From Amoebophrya sp. A120 (lineage: Eukaryota; Sar; Dinophyceae; Syndiniales; Amoebophryaceae), in assembly GCA_905178155.1 (NCBI GenBank), contig CAJINV010000004.1:6848358-6912357 (forward strand): 64,000 nucleotides of DNA, in the 5' to 3' direction. Shown piece after piece: positions 49,207-59,419 of the stretch (the stretch's first letter is position 1; each line of letters starts with the position of its first letter). The position numbers and the translations under genes are program-made. The notes beneath the pieces are model-generated. The model was not told where the DNA came from and did no database searches. It saw only the letters and a list, made by a program, of their open reading frames with translations.

Positions 49207-52196
49207 TCATTGTCGCTCAATGAAGCAGTGATGTATCGGTGGACAATCTTCGTCATCGTCAGCATCAGAAGTTGTAATATTACACGTTATCTCGTCGGTA
49301 GTTGTTGTGGTCGCATTTTTATCGATCTCCTCGATCTTCTCGCATGTTGTATTCGTTTTCGTCATCATCGGCGTGTCGAAAAGCTCGAAATCCACATGTA
49401 GAGAATCTTGTGCCGTCAAGATTTTCTTCTTCGGAAATGGGAGCCACAGGCAGTAATTTTCGTCGTGATGTAGAGCTGGGTCGACGGAGGTATCCTGTTG
49501 TTCATCGGTTTCGTCACGGTCATGATTGTCGTTTGTAAGTTTTCTCTTTTTCTTCATATTCCTCGTTTCCCGCTTTTTCATCTTCTTCAATCGTTTCGAG
49601 TGCACAAACGGAAACCCTGCCGCGTCCCTGACGTCTGCTTCTGTGAGTTTCACGTTGAATATGGATGAATTTCTATCAGCGGCGTCACAACTGCTGCCAG
49701 AGGTGCGTTCTTTAATGGGCGCCGTTATCAATGCGGGGGCCTCGGGCTCGGCGATTGTACAACTGTTCTTGCCGGCACCCCCTGGCGCACAAGAGGAAGA
49801 GCAACTTCTGCTGTCAACAATGTTTCGAAAGAAATTGGTGGGCGGAGCAGGTGGGTTCGCCTTTGCACGTGGCTGAGCAGGACGAGGACGTTCCTGTCGC
49901 TGGCCATCATCTAGCTCCTTGGTATTACAGTCAAGTGGATTTATCGCATGTCCATGTCGCGCATCAGCGTCGAAAATGTTTATTCTGTCAGCATCCCGTT
50001 CTTCTTCTTTCCATTCGTCAAACGTCGGGACTCCGCTTGGTCGCCGGCCCAGCCAGAGGTCAGCATATCAACTGTAAAAATGTCTGGGTCTGGAAGAATG
50101 TATGTTTGTCATGCTTGTCTGGCATGACTCTTAAATCTGTCATGCACGTTACCCAAGAGCTCCATTTTTCTTTGATGCAGAAACGCAGTTTGTCATGCAG
50201 AATAGGCAACACCTAGAAGCTCAGAAACTTGTCATGCTGAGCCAGCACTTGTGGCCTCATCATGAGACGCTACCCAGCATCACAAGTTTCCAGACCCAGA
50301 CATTTTTACATTTGGTACAGCATCCCGTTCTTGTTTCCACTCGCCAAACGTCGGGACATCCCTTGGTCGCCGGCCCAGCCACAGGTTCGCGAGAAACGTC
50401 ACTCTGGGGGGATCGCGGTCCAAGGACGGATTTTTCGGCGCACCAGAGCGGCCAACGTTTTTCAGATCTGTCTTCCTTGCTCCTGATCCAAACTTTTTAT
50501 TTCCAATCTTGGTTTTTTTCAGAGCGCGACCACCGCCGGTGGCATGTGCAGGTTCTTTCACAGCAAATTCGGCTGGAATACCGTGCAAAAAATTTCCGGA
50601 GAAGGCGATGTGTTTTCCTTTTCGCGGGTACGAAATCAGGCCTTTCGAGACGCCTTGTTGCGTAGTAGAAAGGGTTCTTTTCGTTGTGCTCTCATCCTGA
50701 TTTATTTTCTCCTGGTTAACGACATCAATACTCCCGTCGATGCCGTTGCCGTTCCCATCATCCGCGTTCTTGTTCTGTGTTGAGCTGTTGCTGGGGCTAG
50801 TACAACTTGTAGCTGCTCCCGATAAAAAGTGATCAAAGGGCACGGCATTCAGCACGATAGTGGGCGCAAAGCTGTTCGTCTTGCGGTTCGGCTCGGAAAG
50901 GTAGGTGACGGTGGCCAGGAAGGGGCAGTCGGTTTGTTGTTTATCGTCGCTGTTCATCTTCCCCCGGGCTCCTCGATTATTCTCAAAAAATTCTTGCGCC
51001 TCATCCCGGTCCCAATGAAAATCTTTCCCTTGGCGTTTTCTCGAATCCGCCACTTGGATCCACCACTCGACGCCCAACACATCTTCTGGTAGTTGAGTGG
51101 TGGACGCTGTTGTTGAAGCCGTCGGCGCATCATGTTGAAACACAGTGTCATCTAGCTTGAGATGCTGTTTCCAATAAGAGAACACCTTGTCCGCAAGCTC
51201 TTCGCAGGGGTTTGTCGCTGGTGCATCCACTATGCATTCCAAATACTTATGCCTGGGTCTGGAAACTTGTGACGCAAATCTACGAATTGTGGGCGCACTA
51301 CAATATGCAACCCGGCATGACAAGTTTTTGTTTTTGCGCTGCTGTGTGTTTCGTTTTTTGAATGACAAACTGCGTTTTTGCATGACAGGCAATAGGCCCT
51401 TTTCCTGCTCATGCATCACAGATTTAAAAGAAAAAGTCATGCCAGACAAGCATGACATTTTTGGACTTGCATTCTTGCAGACCCAGACATTTTTGCATTT
51501 GATATCCACCGGCTTCCACCAGGAGTGGCCGATGGGAAGGTTGGGAGAGAGGGTGGGAGCTGCTGGGGGGGAAAGAGTTCTTTCGGTGGTCTTCGTCATC
51601 TTTAGGGTTGATGTAGCATGCGTTGCAGCGGCTGCCGTTCTTGCGACACCTCCAGGTGGATCAGCATCTTTTACGTTTAGTTCGTCCGTGATAGAAGTGC
51701 CTGTAGTTCCCGTCGTCGTGCTAGAAGTATTGGCGAAAAGCATGTAGTGCGCGCGGTCGAAGAGGTCATCATCAATGACGTTTTTTACAGCTGCCGGACC
51801 ATTGGCACCTTCGCTCGGTGATGGAGCAATGCGATTCAGAAATTCCGGCGCATTTGCTTTATCGCCTTGCTGTGCCTGCTCCTGGTTCTTGGTCGCAGAT
51901 TCCCCACAAAAAGTCGCGACGTTGAAGAACTGGTCACAGATTCCCCACAAAAAATCTTTGGCCTGGTCAGCACATAATTGCGACGAAAAAGCTCGCGTGT
52001 CTGTTCTTGTCCCTGTTGCTGGTGTAGCAGTGACCGGAGAAATTTTCTCCTGTTCACGGAGCAGTAGACCCTGTTGGTCGCTTTTTTTCGACACGATGGC
52101 GCCCGCAGACGAAACTCCCGCTTGCTGGTGAGCAGCATCGCCAGCGGTTTTCTTCTTCGCGGCTTTTTTTCTCGTTTTCGATTTTTTTTTCGCCAT
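49207..52196 (-). CDS. Putative 2OG-Fe(II) oxygenase-like protein, three exons split by introners
   Basis: Starts MAKKKSKTRKKAAKKK (basic, possibly nuclear). Exons: 52196-51505, 51230-50318 and 50065-49207, joined across family A introners with exact duplications GTGGA and TGCTG (minus-strand reading). The middle exon has EWWIQVADSRKRQGKDFHWD, then RDEAQEFFE (HxD near 51000-51022); CPFLATVTYLSE; RKGKHIAFSGNFLHGIP (distal His near 50560-50590); and PPRVTFLANLWLGRRP (Arg near 50400). This HxD...H...R order fits the double-stranded beta-helix of 2OG-Fe(II) oxygenases, including a group common in algae. I cannot verify the fold. LWLGRRP..VPTF-EWK-ERDA occurs twice, on either side of the second introner. 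The C-terminal third is charged and low complexity. Substrate unknown. Confidence 0.75.
49985..50400 (-). repeat. Duplicated coding segment on both sides of an introner
   Basis: Plus-strand 49991-50061 and 50318-50390 are near copies (CAGCATCCCGTTCTT...CGTCAAACGTCGGGACTCCG versus CGCCAAACGTCGGGACATCC, then CTTGGTCGCCGGCCCAGCCA). Each encodes (N/D)LWLGRRPxxVPTFxEWKxERDA on the minus strand. The introner at 50066-50317 sits between them at the copy junction. Confidence 0.85.
50066..50317. mobile_element. Introner element, family A2
   Basis: 252 bp. Ends TATCAACTGTAAAAATGTC (left) and ATTTTTACATTTGGTA (right), flanked by identical CAGCA. It is nearly the inverse of the cassette-free parts of the element at 15049 (GCAGAATAGGCAACACCTAG, then AGCCAGCACTTGTGGCCTCA). 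Confidence 0.92.
51231..51504. mobile_element. Introner element, family A, without stops in the host frame
   Basis: 274 bp. Left end TATGCATTCCAAATACTTAT, then GCCTGGGTCTGGAAAC; right end GACATTTTTGCATTTGATA. Identical TCCAC pentamers. Element plus one duplication is 279 bp (93 codons), and the minus-strand host frame reads through it without a stop, so an unspliced transcript would still be translatable. Confidence 0.92.
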
Positions 52197-53611
52197 CCTC
52201 GAATTCTACTTACTCTAGTATTCGGAATATGACTTCCACTTCTCTGACTCGAATGTGCTGAACAAGGGAACGCTTGCACGATAATACTCTTAGTTCTAAA
52301 AATAGGCCTACGGGGTCAACAATAGTGCGCCAACACCAACACGTGCATGTCCTGATTCGACGAGTTACTTGTTGTACACTGAGGTGAGCAATAAAGCACA
52401 AGCAGGAACAGAAGAGCCCTTGATTTGACCTTGATGTAATACTTCCAACCGAACGATCGTGAAGAGATTTGTGATCTTGACCTATGCACAACGTGATCTT
52501 CGCAGCTCATCACAATTTCACCAACATATGATCAGAAGAGCAGAAAATAAGACCTAGAACAGGAGAATAGGAACGTTTAGGAACTTCAACATCTCGGTCG
52601 GTTGCACTTCTACGAGATGAGCTGAATTAAAACTTTTTCTTTTTTCCAGATACACCACGACTGACTTCTGGAGGATCTCACTTTATCTTTTATCACTAGA
52701 GGTTCTGTGCTGGTCGAACATCGCATCAGAGTCCACAATCACTGACTCGGTACTACTTCGCCGCACACACACACTACTTAGCTCAACAGAAGCGCAGCAG
52801 GTAACAAGGATCAACCAATGCCATCAACCACAATGCGATTGAATTCATCTTCGAAAAACATCTTCAAAAGTATTCAATCAGACCGAGCTCCTGCGCCTTC
52901 AGTAAACAGCAGCTACTGAAGATGTATGTCGCTCATCAATAGAGCTGTTGTTCCATCAACCACGAGCTTGAAGACAAGCAAGCGACTTCATTACGGTATT
53001 TTCCAGTACGGCATAATTAATGTGGATCCGAAGTGCTTAGCGACATCTAATCTATATTTTTGCAAAAATTTCGTGGAAAACAATGTAGTATTATTGTTCA
53101 CAAGTTTTTATGGTTGCCTTGCTTCATCTACAGCGTATGGTTTGATTTTTTTCTATTCTTATTTTCATCGTTGTACTTGTATCACATTTCTCATTCTGAT
53201 CTAACGGCAGGCGCTCGTCGTAGTTCATTAAGAGTCGTGTACAAAAATCGTTTTAAGATTTTTACAGTGCCTGTAGACTCAACATCAGCAGAACCTGAAC
53301 CAGATCCACACGACGCTCCATGCTGTGCCTCTGGCCGGACCTGCGGCATGGCGGCTAGAAGCACCTTGCAACACACGCTCCGGACGAAAGAGGAATATCG
53401 TACCTGGGGTATTCGTATTTCGCCTCAGATCACATGCACATACTGGCACTTAGTACAAGAAAAACTGATTGGATGTTCTCTGGAATTCTGGTTTGCAGGC
53501 GTTTTATGATCTTTTCAGACTCAGAATGAAGCTACGTGCAAAAATGAGATAAATTTACCTGAAGGGTCGCCTTCGTTCACGATCGATTGAAAACCACGTG
53601 ACTCCGGACGC
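52197..53611. other. Upstream region of the oxygenase gene; possible exon at ~53215-53509 (+)
   Basis: No firm gene. After a CAG acceptor-like site near 53211, a plus-strand frame to 53509 (DAPCCASGRTCGMAARSTLQ) has protein-like composition and could be an exon of an unseen gene. The remainder is probably promoter and UTR of the minus-strand gene starting at 52196. Confidence 0.3.
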
Positions 53612-54193
53612 TTATAATCTCCATGATGAATGCAGCACACTACGATCTTCGCGTTCCGCTAGCAATCGACACAAAATATCGGCCTTCATTTCCCGCTCCT
53701 GTGCTTCCATGTCACCGGTCATTGTTTTTGATTTTGATGCGTAGTTACAACAACCGGAGCCACCAATAGCAGCAGTGTCGATTGTTTGTGTTGGACAATA
53801 GAAATGCGTCGGGTGATGCGATGAAGAGAGCAAATTGAAATTGCTCCGCGTGTTAGAAGAGGAACTGGTGCCGCCAGCGCTAGGGCGATTGTGTACCCTG
53901 TGCTCAATACCGGTCGTCGTTGTTGTGCTTATGATTTGTTTGGAGGAAGTACTTGTTTTCTGATCTGATGAAGACATCAATGCAGGAACAACAGGAAGTA
54001 GGAATTCTTTTTGTCTTGCTGCTGGAATAGAACTGCTTGTACCCTTGCTGGTGGTGTTAAATGCGGAAAGTGCTGCACCATGGTCAAAAAGAGCGACATC
54101 CACATTGTCAAAATATTTTGAGGTGTCTACTCGTTCGCATCTCGTACTTCCCTGTTCTGTTTTTTTTTTTTTTGCGATCGAGAAGAGGATCAT
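53612..54193 (-). CDS. Ser/Thr-rich hypothetical coding block
   Basis: 193 codons on the minus strand: a Lys-rich start, KYFDNVDVALFDHGAALSAF, a Ser/Thr-rich centre and a helical end (MEAQEREMKADILCRLLAER). It may be the last exon of the Gln-rich gene that otherwise stops at 54292. That gene has a GTATAG donor-like site just before its stop, and acceptor-like AG sites precede this block. The correct phase was not established. No family recognised. Confidence 0.35.
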   Translation of the reverse strand: MILFSIAKKKKTEQGSTRCERVDTSKYFDNVDVALFDHGAALSAFNTTSKGTSSSIPAARQKEFLLPVVPALMSSSDQKTSTSSKQIISTTTTTGIEHRVHNRPSAGGTSSSSNTRSNFNLLSSSHHPTHFYCPTQTIDTAAIGGSGCCNYASKSKTMTGDMEAQEREMKADILCRLLAEREDRSVLHSSWRL

Positions 54194-54291
54194 ACTATCG
54201 AGAAGTCATTTGTATTTGATGAAGATGATCATGTGCATGCATCAACAAACTCTAAAAATCACACTGAGCCAGCACTTCTCGGATCAAATTT

Positions 54292-57200
54292 CTATACCAA
54301 AGAGGGCTGTGCCGATTCCCGCTGCGCTTTCTGTCGCCAGTCTTTCGGCTCTCGAGTCTGCCAAGGAACAAGGTCAACAGCACCGGCCTGCAGAGCAGGG
54401 TCTACTACTTGCTGCAGTTCCGACTCCTCATCCTCTTGGTGCCAATCTGCCCATTCTATCGGCGCCTCTTCGTCATCTCGTCCATCTTCTTCAAAAGTTT
54501 CATAGTATTCAGGATTTATGATGCCGTCGCGATAAAACAGACCACTGCCCGGATCCTCGTGATCTACTTCCTGCCCCATTTTTGGTAGCCGATCAGGTTG
54601 TGCCGTTGCAGCAGGGGCAACAGAAGATGTTCCATGATGAGCACGAGTAGGTCCTCCAGTTAGAACTTCCCCGGTGCTGTTACTTGCCGTTGTGGCAACG
54701 GTAAGGTTATCGCTGGTTTTGCGTCGATGTGGCGAGGACCCTGCTCCCCAGGGATTTGCCTCGGAGCCGGTCCACCAAGAATCGTTGGCTTTGTCGGCTT
54801 CCGCTTTGGCGGGGTGTACAAGTACCTGGCTGGGCGGAACACCGGTTGTTCCGTGCCAGATCTCTTGTCCTTGTGGCTGAAGAGGCGCAGTAGAAGCCGT
54901 GCTGGATTTCTTGACGAGATCTGTTTTTGGTTTCGCAGTCTTTATCTGTGGATGGGGATTGGAACGGAAACACGACGAGGAGAAAAAGTTGTGAGAGTTT
55001 TGCTATCAAAAATCGCAAACCCAAAGTCTGTCATGCGGCGACCCTGAAAAATAAACCACCAATCATAATCTCTTACGGGAGATAAAAAAGTCAAACCACG
55101 AACCTGCGACATCTGGCCCAGCCATGAAGGCGTTGACCTTTATCGAATGCAAATATGTCTGGGTCTGGAACAAGCCAGCCACTTTTCATGCGGTTTTTGC
55201 ATCTGCGCGAAGGGCTGGAAAACAAAGAAGAGCGTGACGAATTCCGCAGGAGCCTCTCCATTCCTAGTTTGCATGAGAGATTATACCTTCCCTGGAGACA
55301 AAATACCATCCACTGGAGGCGGCACATGTTTTGCTGACTCTGCAACACAGATTTTTGTTTTTCGTCGTTTCAGAATCCGCATCAGAAGTTTGCTTCTTTC
55401 CAGACCCAGACACATCTAAATTTGCAAAGCATAAGGTTCCACCTTGACGGGGATGCCTCGACGACCTCCTGCTCCTCCTCCACCAGCTCGAACGGTCGTT
55501 TGAATTGGCTCTGCCCACCCTTATTTTTACCCGGCATGTCCTCATCCTTCGGCGGCAGCGTCAAGTGGTGCTGCCCGATCGGGGCCAAAGACCCTACATT
55601 CGTTATCATTTGATGTTGTTGCACCGCCGGATAGGGCGAGGCGCGGGAAGCAGCAGCTGTTCCCGGGTAGGGCGCAGCGGAAGCGCGTAGTGGCGAAGAC
55701 GGTGCGGAGGTCGGGGCAGGTGCATTCATCGAACCGGCTCCCTTGATACCGCTCAGGAACGGCACTGAAGGAGCATGTTGGGGCGGCTGAGGGAGGTGTT
55801 GAGCATGATGAAGATGCGACAACCCAACGCCACTGCTAGTGGCAGTACTAGCACCTGCTCCCGGGGCGGGCGTCGCTGCGTGATACATATGTGCAGGCGG
55901 AGGCCCCGGGACGGAGGAGTGATAGGATTGTCCCGGCGTGAACTGTGTCGCAGCGGCGTTGAGCGAGGACGGAGAGGTCGGTGGTTCCGGTTGTTGCTGG
56001 TGTTCCACCTGATTGTCGAGGACTCCAAAAAGGTGGTTTCCATGATGCTGCTTCAACTGCTCGTGCACGACGGAATTTGTAGTTCCTGTACCAGAAATCA
56101 AACCTGGTCCGGCTGCTGCAGTGGAAGCGGAGGAAGACACCGCGACCGGAGCATCGGCATTATTTGCGATCACTTCCATCCCCAGAGCCATTTGCCGGCT
56201 CAGACTGTTGGCGTAGGCCTGTTTGAATCTTTCGTTCAAAGCGGCGTCGGATACTTTACTTTCCTTTCCGCTTGTTTGCTGCGCTTGCAGTTCCTTTTCC
56301 TTCTCCTGGTGTTCCTGCCACCAACTGCGCGCTTTTTGAATCGCCTCATTAAATTCTTGCCGCCGCTTTTCTGCCTGTTGCGCGAACTGCTGCTGTTGCT
56401 GTTGCTTTTGCTGCTGTTCCTGTTGCTGCGCACGCATGCGCTGCTCCACTTGCTCCAGCGACAGTGTTTCGTGAACCATGACAACCCCACTTGTAGAAGG
56501 GGCTGTGACACCAGCTTCGTCGTGCACCAGCTGCCCCTGATACTCCGACGAATGTTGGCCAGGAGAGGCGCCCATGACCGGTGCAGACGAGGCCGAGAAA
56601 AGTTGTTCCAGTACCTTGCTAGGCTGACTGTTGTCGGTATGTTGCACGTTTTCAGTGACAACATTGTTACCAGTAGCTGCACCTCCTTGTAGTTCTTCTT
56701 TTGGATCATTGTCAGCACAGACACAGACGTAGACCTTCGCTGCGCCGTCAATGTGCGCAAGTGCAAGGTTGGGGTCTGGGGTGTAGTCATAGTCGCCCTG
56801 CTGCTTCGCCTTCACTTGCGCATGAGCTGTTGGCGTACCACTAGTGATGCCAGCAGTTGCTAGTGGTTGTTGTTCACCAGCAGCTCCAGCTGCGGCTACT
56901 GCAGCCGCAAACAGAGGGGCCGCCGCGGCTGCGTCCGCACAGTACTGCTGCTGCTGCTGCAGCGTGAGATTGGGCGGCAGAAGCATTTGATGGGGTGCAT
57001 CAAAAGCAGCAGCTCCACTAGGTGTAGCAGTTGATGGTCCACCACCACCTCCCATGCTCTCCAGGCCGGGTGGAGCACCGGGCGGTAGAGTAGCGGTGAT
57101 CTGTGGCGAGGGCGTGGCGCTCACCGTCTGGGATAAAAGAGGCGAAAAACCAGCAACAGAGCTCGTGCCGCCCGTGCCCCCGGTGTCGGCCGGGATGAAA

Positions 57201-58060
57201 GTGCAGGACGGGGAAGCACCAGGCGACCCTGTAGGAGCGATTTGCGGTGAGCGGGAGGGGGAACTTGTAGCATGTTGATGTTGATCTTGATACAAAGCAG
57301 CATGATTTTCAAGACCCTGATGTGCGGAGGACGAGGAGGCCCCCCACGATTGCATCGGCTCCAGTCTGGTGTTCTCCACTCGTCCTCCGACCTGGTTAGC
57401 GGCTGCTGCGGCGGCCTGCTGCAGGGCGATTTGTCTGTAGCGTTCCTCGTGGTCGCGCTGCTGTTCATAGTACTGATGCACTTGCTGGCGCATGTCGGTT
57501 AGTTTCTGCAGTAACAACGCGTACTCCTTGGTTTGTCCGGGTTGCAGGTGTTGCATCGTAAACTCGAGCTGCCGGATAAATTGGATCGCGTGCTCCATGT
57601 TGCCCGCCGGGACAACTTGAGCTAGAAGTTGTTCCGCTTGTTGCTGCAGAATATATTGCTGTTGAGCAGTTGTAGAGTTGTGCAGTTGTGTTTGGTGCGC
57701 GTCGTGAAGCCGAAGGTGCGCCGCGGATAGGTGGTGAGGGCTCGTTGTTTGGTCAAAAACTGGTGCAGGATGTGGACCTCTGTGCTGATAGTCCTCTACT
57801 TGCGGCTGTTGAAAGGGAGATGCTGCCCCTCCTGTTGATGGCCGTTGCTGCTCCACGAGGACCCGCGCACTGGCATCTTGGGAGCTGCTAGCGCGACGCA
57901 GCTGCACACTGACCGCGCCGGCTGGGAGGGAACAAATTGTTGCGAAGAGGACTTTGCGGAGGCAGCTGAATGATCTCGCCTTCGTCCGATAAGATGGTGA
58001 TAAGCCGCGGGTCTTCAATGTGAGACCAGGGCTCATCGAGATGGTTGACTTCTTCGACAT
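54292..58060 (-). CDS. Large Gln-rich, low-complexity protein with an introner near its 3' end
   Basis: Starts MSKKSTISMSPGLTLKTRGL at 58060. Residues ~35-52 are hydrophobic (KVLFATICSLPAGAVSV). The rest of exon 1 (to ~55434) is rich in Gln, Ala, His, Pro and Ser. It has a helical segment (HAIQFIRQLEFTMQHLQPGQ, then KEYALLLQKLTDMRQQVHQY) and a Q-run coiled coil (QRMRAQQQEQQQKQQ...EKRRQEFNEAIQKARSWWQE). A family A element at 55141-55433 follows; removal gives SRWNLNAFMAGPDVAGSWFD. Downstream coding ends at 54292 (WHGTTGVPPSQVLVHPAKAE, DPGSGLFYRDGIINPEYYET). Splice junctions between about 55100 and 54950 are not settled. It resembles a scaffold or transcription/RNA-granule type disordered protein, but no family is identifiable. 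Confidence 0.6.
55141..55433. mobile_element. Introner element, family A, degenerate duplication
   Basis: 293 bp. Left end TATCGAATGCAAATATGTC, then TGGGTCTGGAA; right end TTTCCAGACCCAGACACATC, then TAAATTTGCAAAGCATA. Flanking pentamers ACCTT and AGGTT agree at only three positions. The frame is still restored by removing element plus five bases, suggesting an older insertion. Confidence 0.8.
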
Positions 58061-59419
58061 TTTGAAGTAGAATGCTGTTTTTATTTCGCCGGGTCGGTTT
58101 ATAGATATGGTTTATGGGAAAAGATTGAAGATTTTGGAAATCACAATCAGTGGTATACGTATACCAGTAGTTTTGCCAACATATAATCGATCTGAGGAAC
58201 GCTTTATGTCTTTCTTCTTCTTATTCACATATTGATCGTTTTTCGTTTTGTTTTGCTATCATTCCACGTAAGATAATGCTGATGATGGTCGTCTTCTAGC
58301 GAAGTTCGCAATCATATCAAATACAATGCGTGAAGCTTAATATTACATGCTGCAAAGTCATTCACGATGTCATCGTTCAAAATTTTCAAAAGTGTTCTTG
58401 TATTCTGGTTTTTACTCCTGCAACCATATTTGCACAGAAGAGATGTATCGTTCGCTATCGGGACGATCGCACGCTGCCGCGGCAAGAATCAAAAATGGCG
58501 TTTAAGGTATATTGAAATGTTGATTTCTTAAGAGGCAACTCAAATGTGAACTAGACATCAAGCTGAACGCGCATGCATAGCTGCGTGGATAATCATCCCT
58601 GCGGCGCAAAAAAACAAATGCAAAACGCCCAGAGCAGATCGCTTTATCGTTATGCTGAAAGAATTAAAGCATAGAAGAATGCCGCCTGAAATAAAGCAGT
58701 ATTACAGAATCTGAATCAACTACATTTAAAGACTCGTGATTCGAGTTCTCGCCATCCGACATTGTAGTACTGGTAAAGGCTCAACGCCGGAAGGAGCCGC
58801 GAACGAAAAGTATCAGCACGAGCCTCGTTCAGGAAGTGTGAGGATCTCTGTTGGTGTTGACACGATCATCAATGCGCCGAATGCAGTAAAACTAGATCTT
58901 CTGCCTTGTCGTTGGCAAGCACGCTGACACGAGGATCATCATCTTCTTCACTACGCTTGTCTACTACTCAAACAGACAATCTTACTCTTAGTCTAGATCT
59001 TCCTTCCGCTCCTCCTCGTGAAATAATACGTATAATGATGAGAAAGACAAAGAGGATCCACGGTAGTTTTCTCCATATAGGCATAGAGACAGAGCCTCTT
59101 TTTCTGGTTGGGACCCAATACGAACAGTCCGCACAGCACATCAATACAGTGCTGCAAGTCCTCCAAGCGTGGAAAACACGGCCGGGTTTTCGTTTTACAG
59201 CATCTTCGAAAGTGATCATTCTTCTATGCGGCGTCTTCAATTATGTGCTATGTCGTGTTATGTCCATGATTAGGTTTGTTCATTTTTTTTCCAGAAAAGA
59301 CTTGACTGCATGAGGAAACTTGCAAAAAAATGCTGACTGTAGTGACCGAAAAGTGGAAAATCTTTCACGTAGCAGGTATGCGCATCTTTCATGTCACTAT
59401 TGAAGGGTACATCACAACT
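58061..59419. other. Intergenic, mostly AT-rich
   Basis: No supported gene between the start of the Gln-rich gene and the stop of the next minus-strand gene. A plus-strand frame at 58906-59313 is open for 135 codons but lacks convincing composition. Confidence 0.4.

Noticed and set aside
56380-56440. Gln-codon run as an unstable repeat locus
   Set aside because: The run mixes CAG and CAA with other residues and is typical low-complexity coding sequence.
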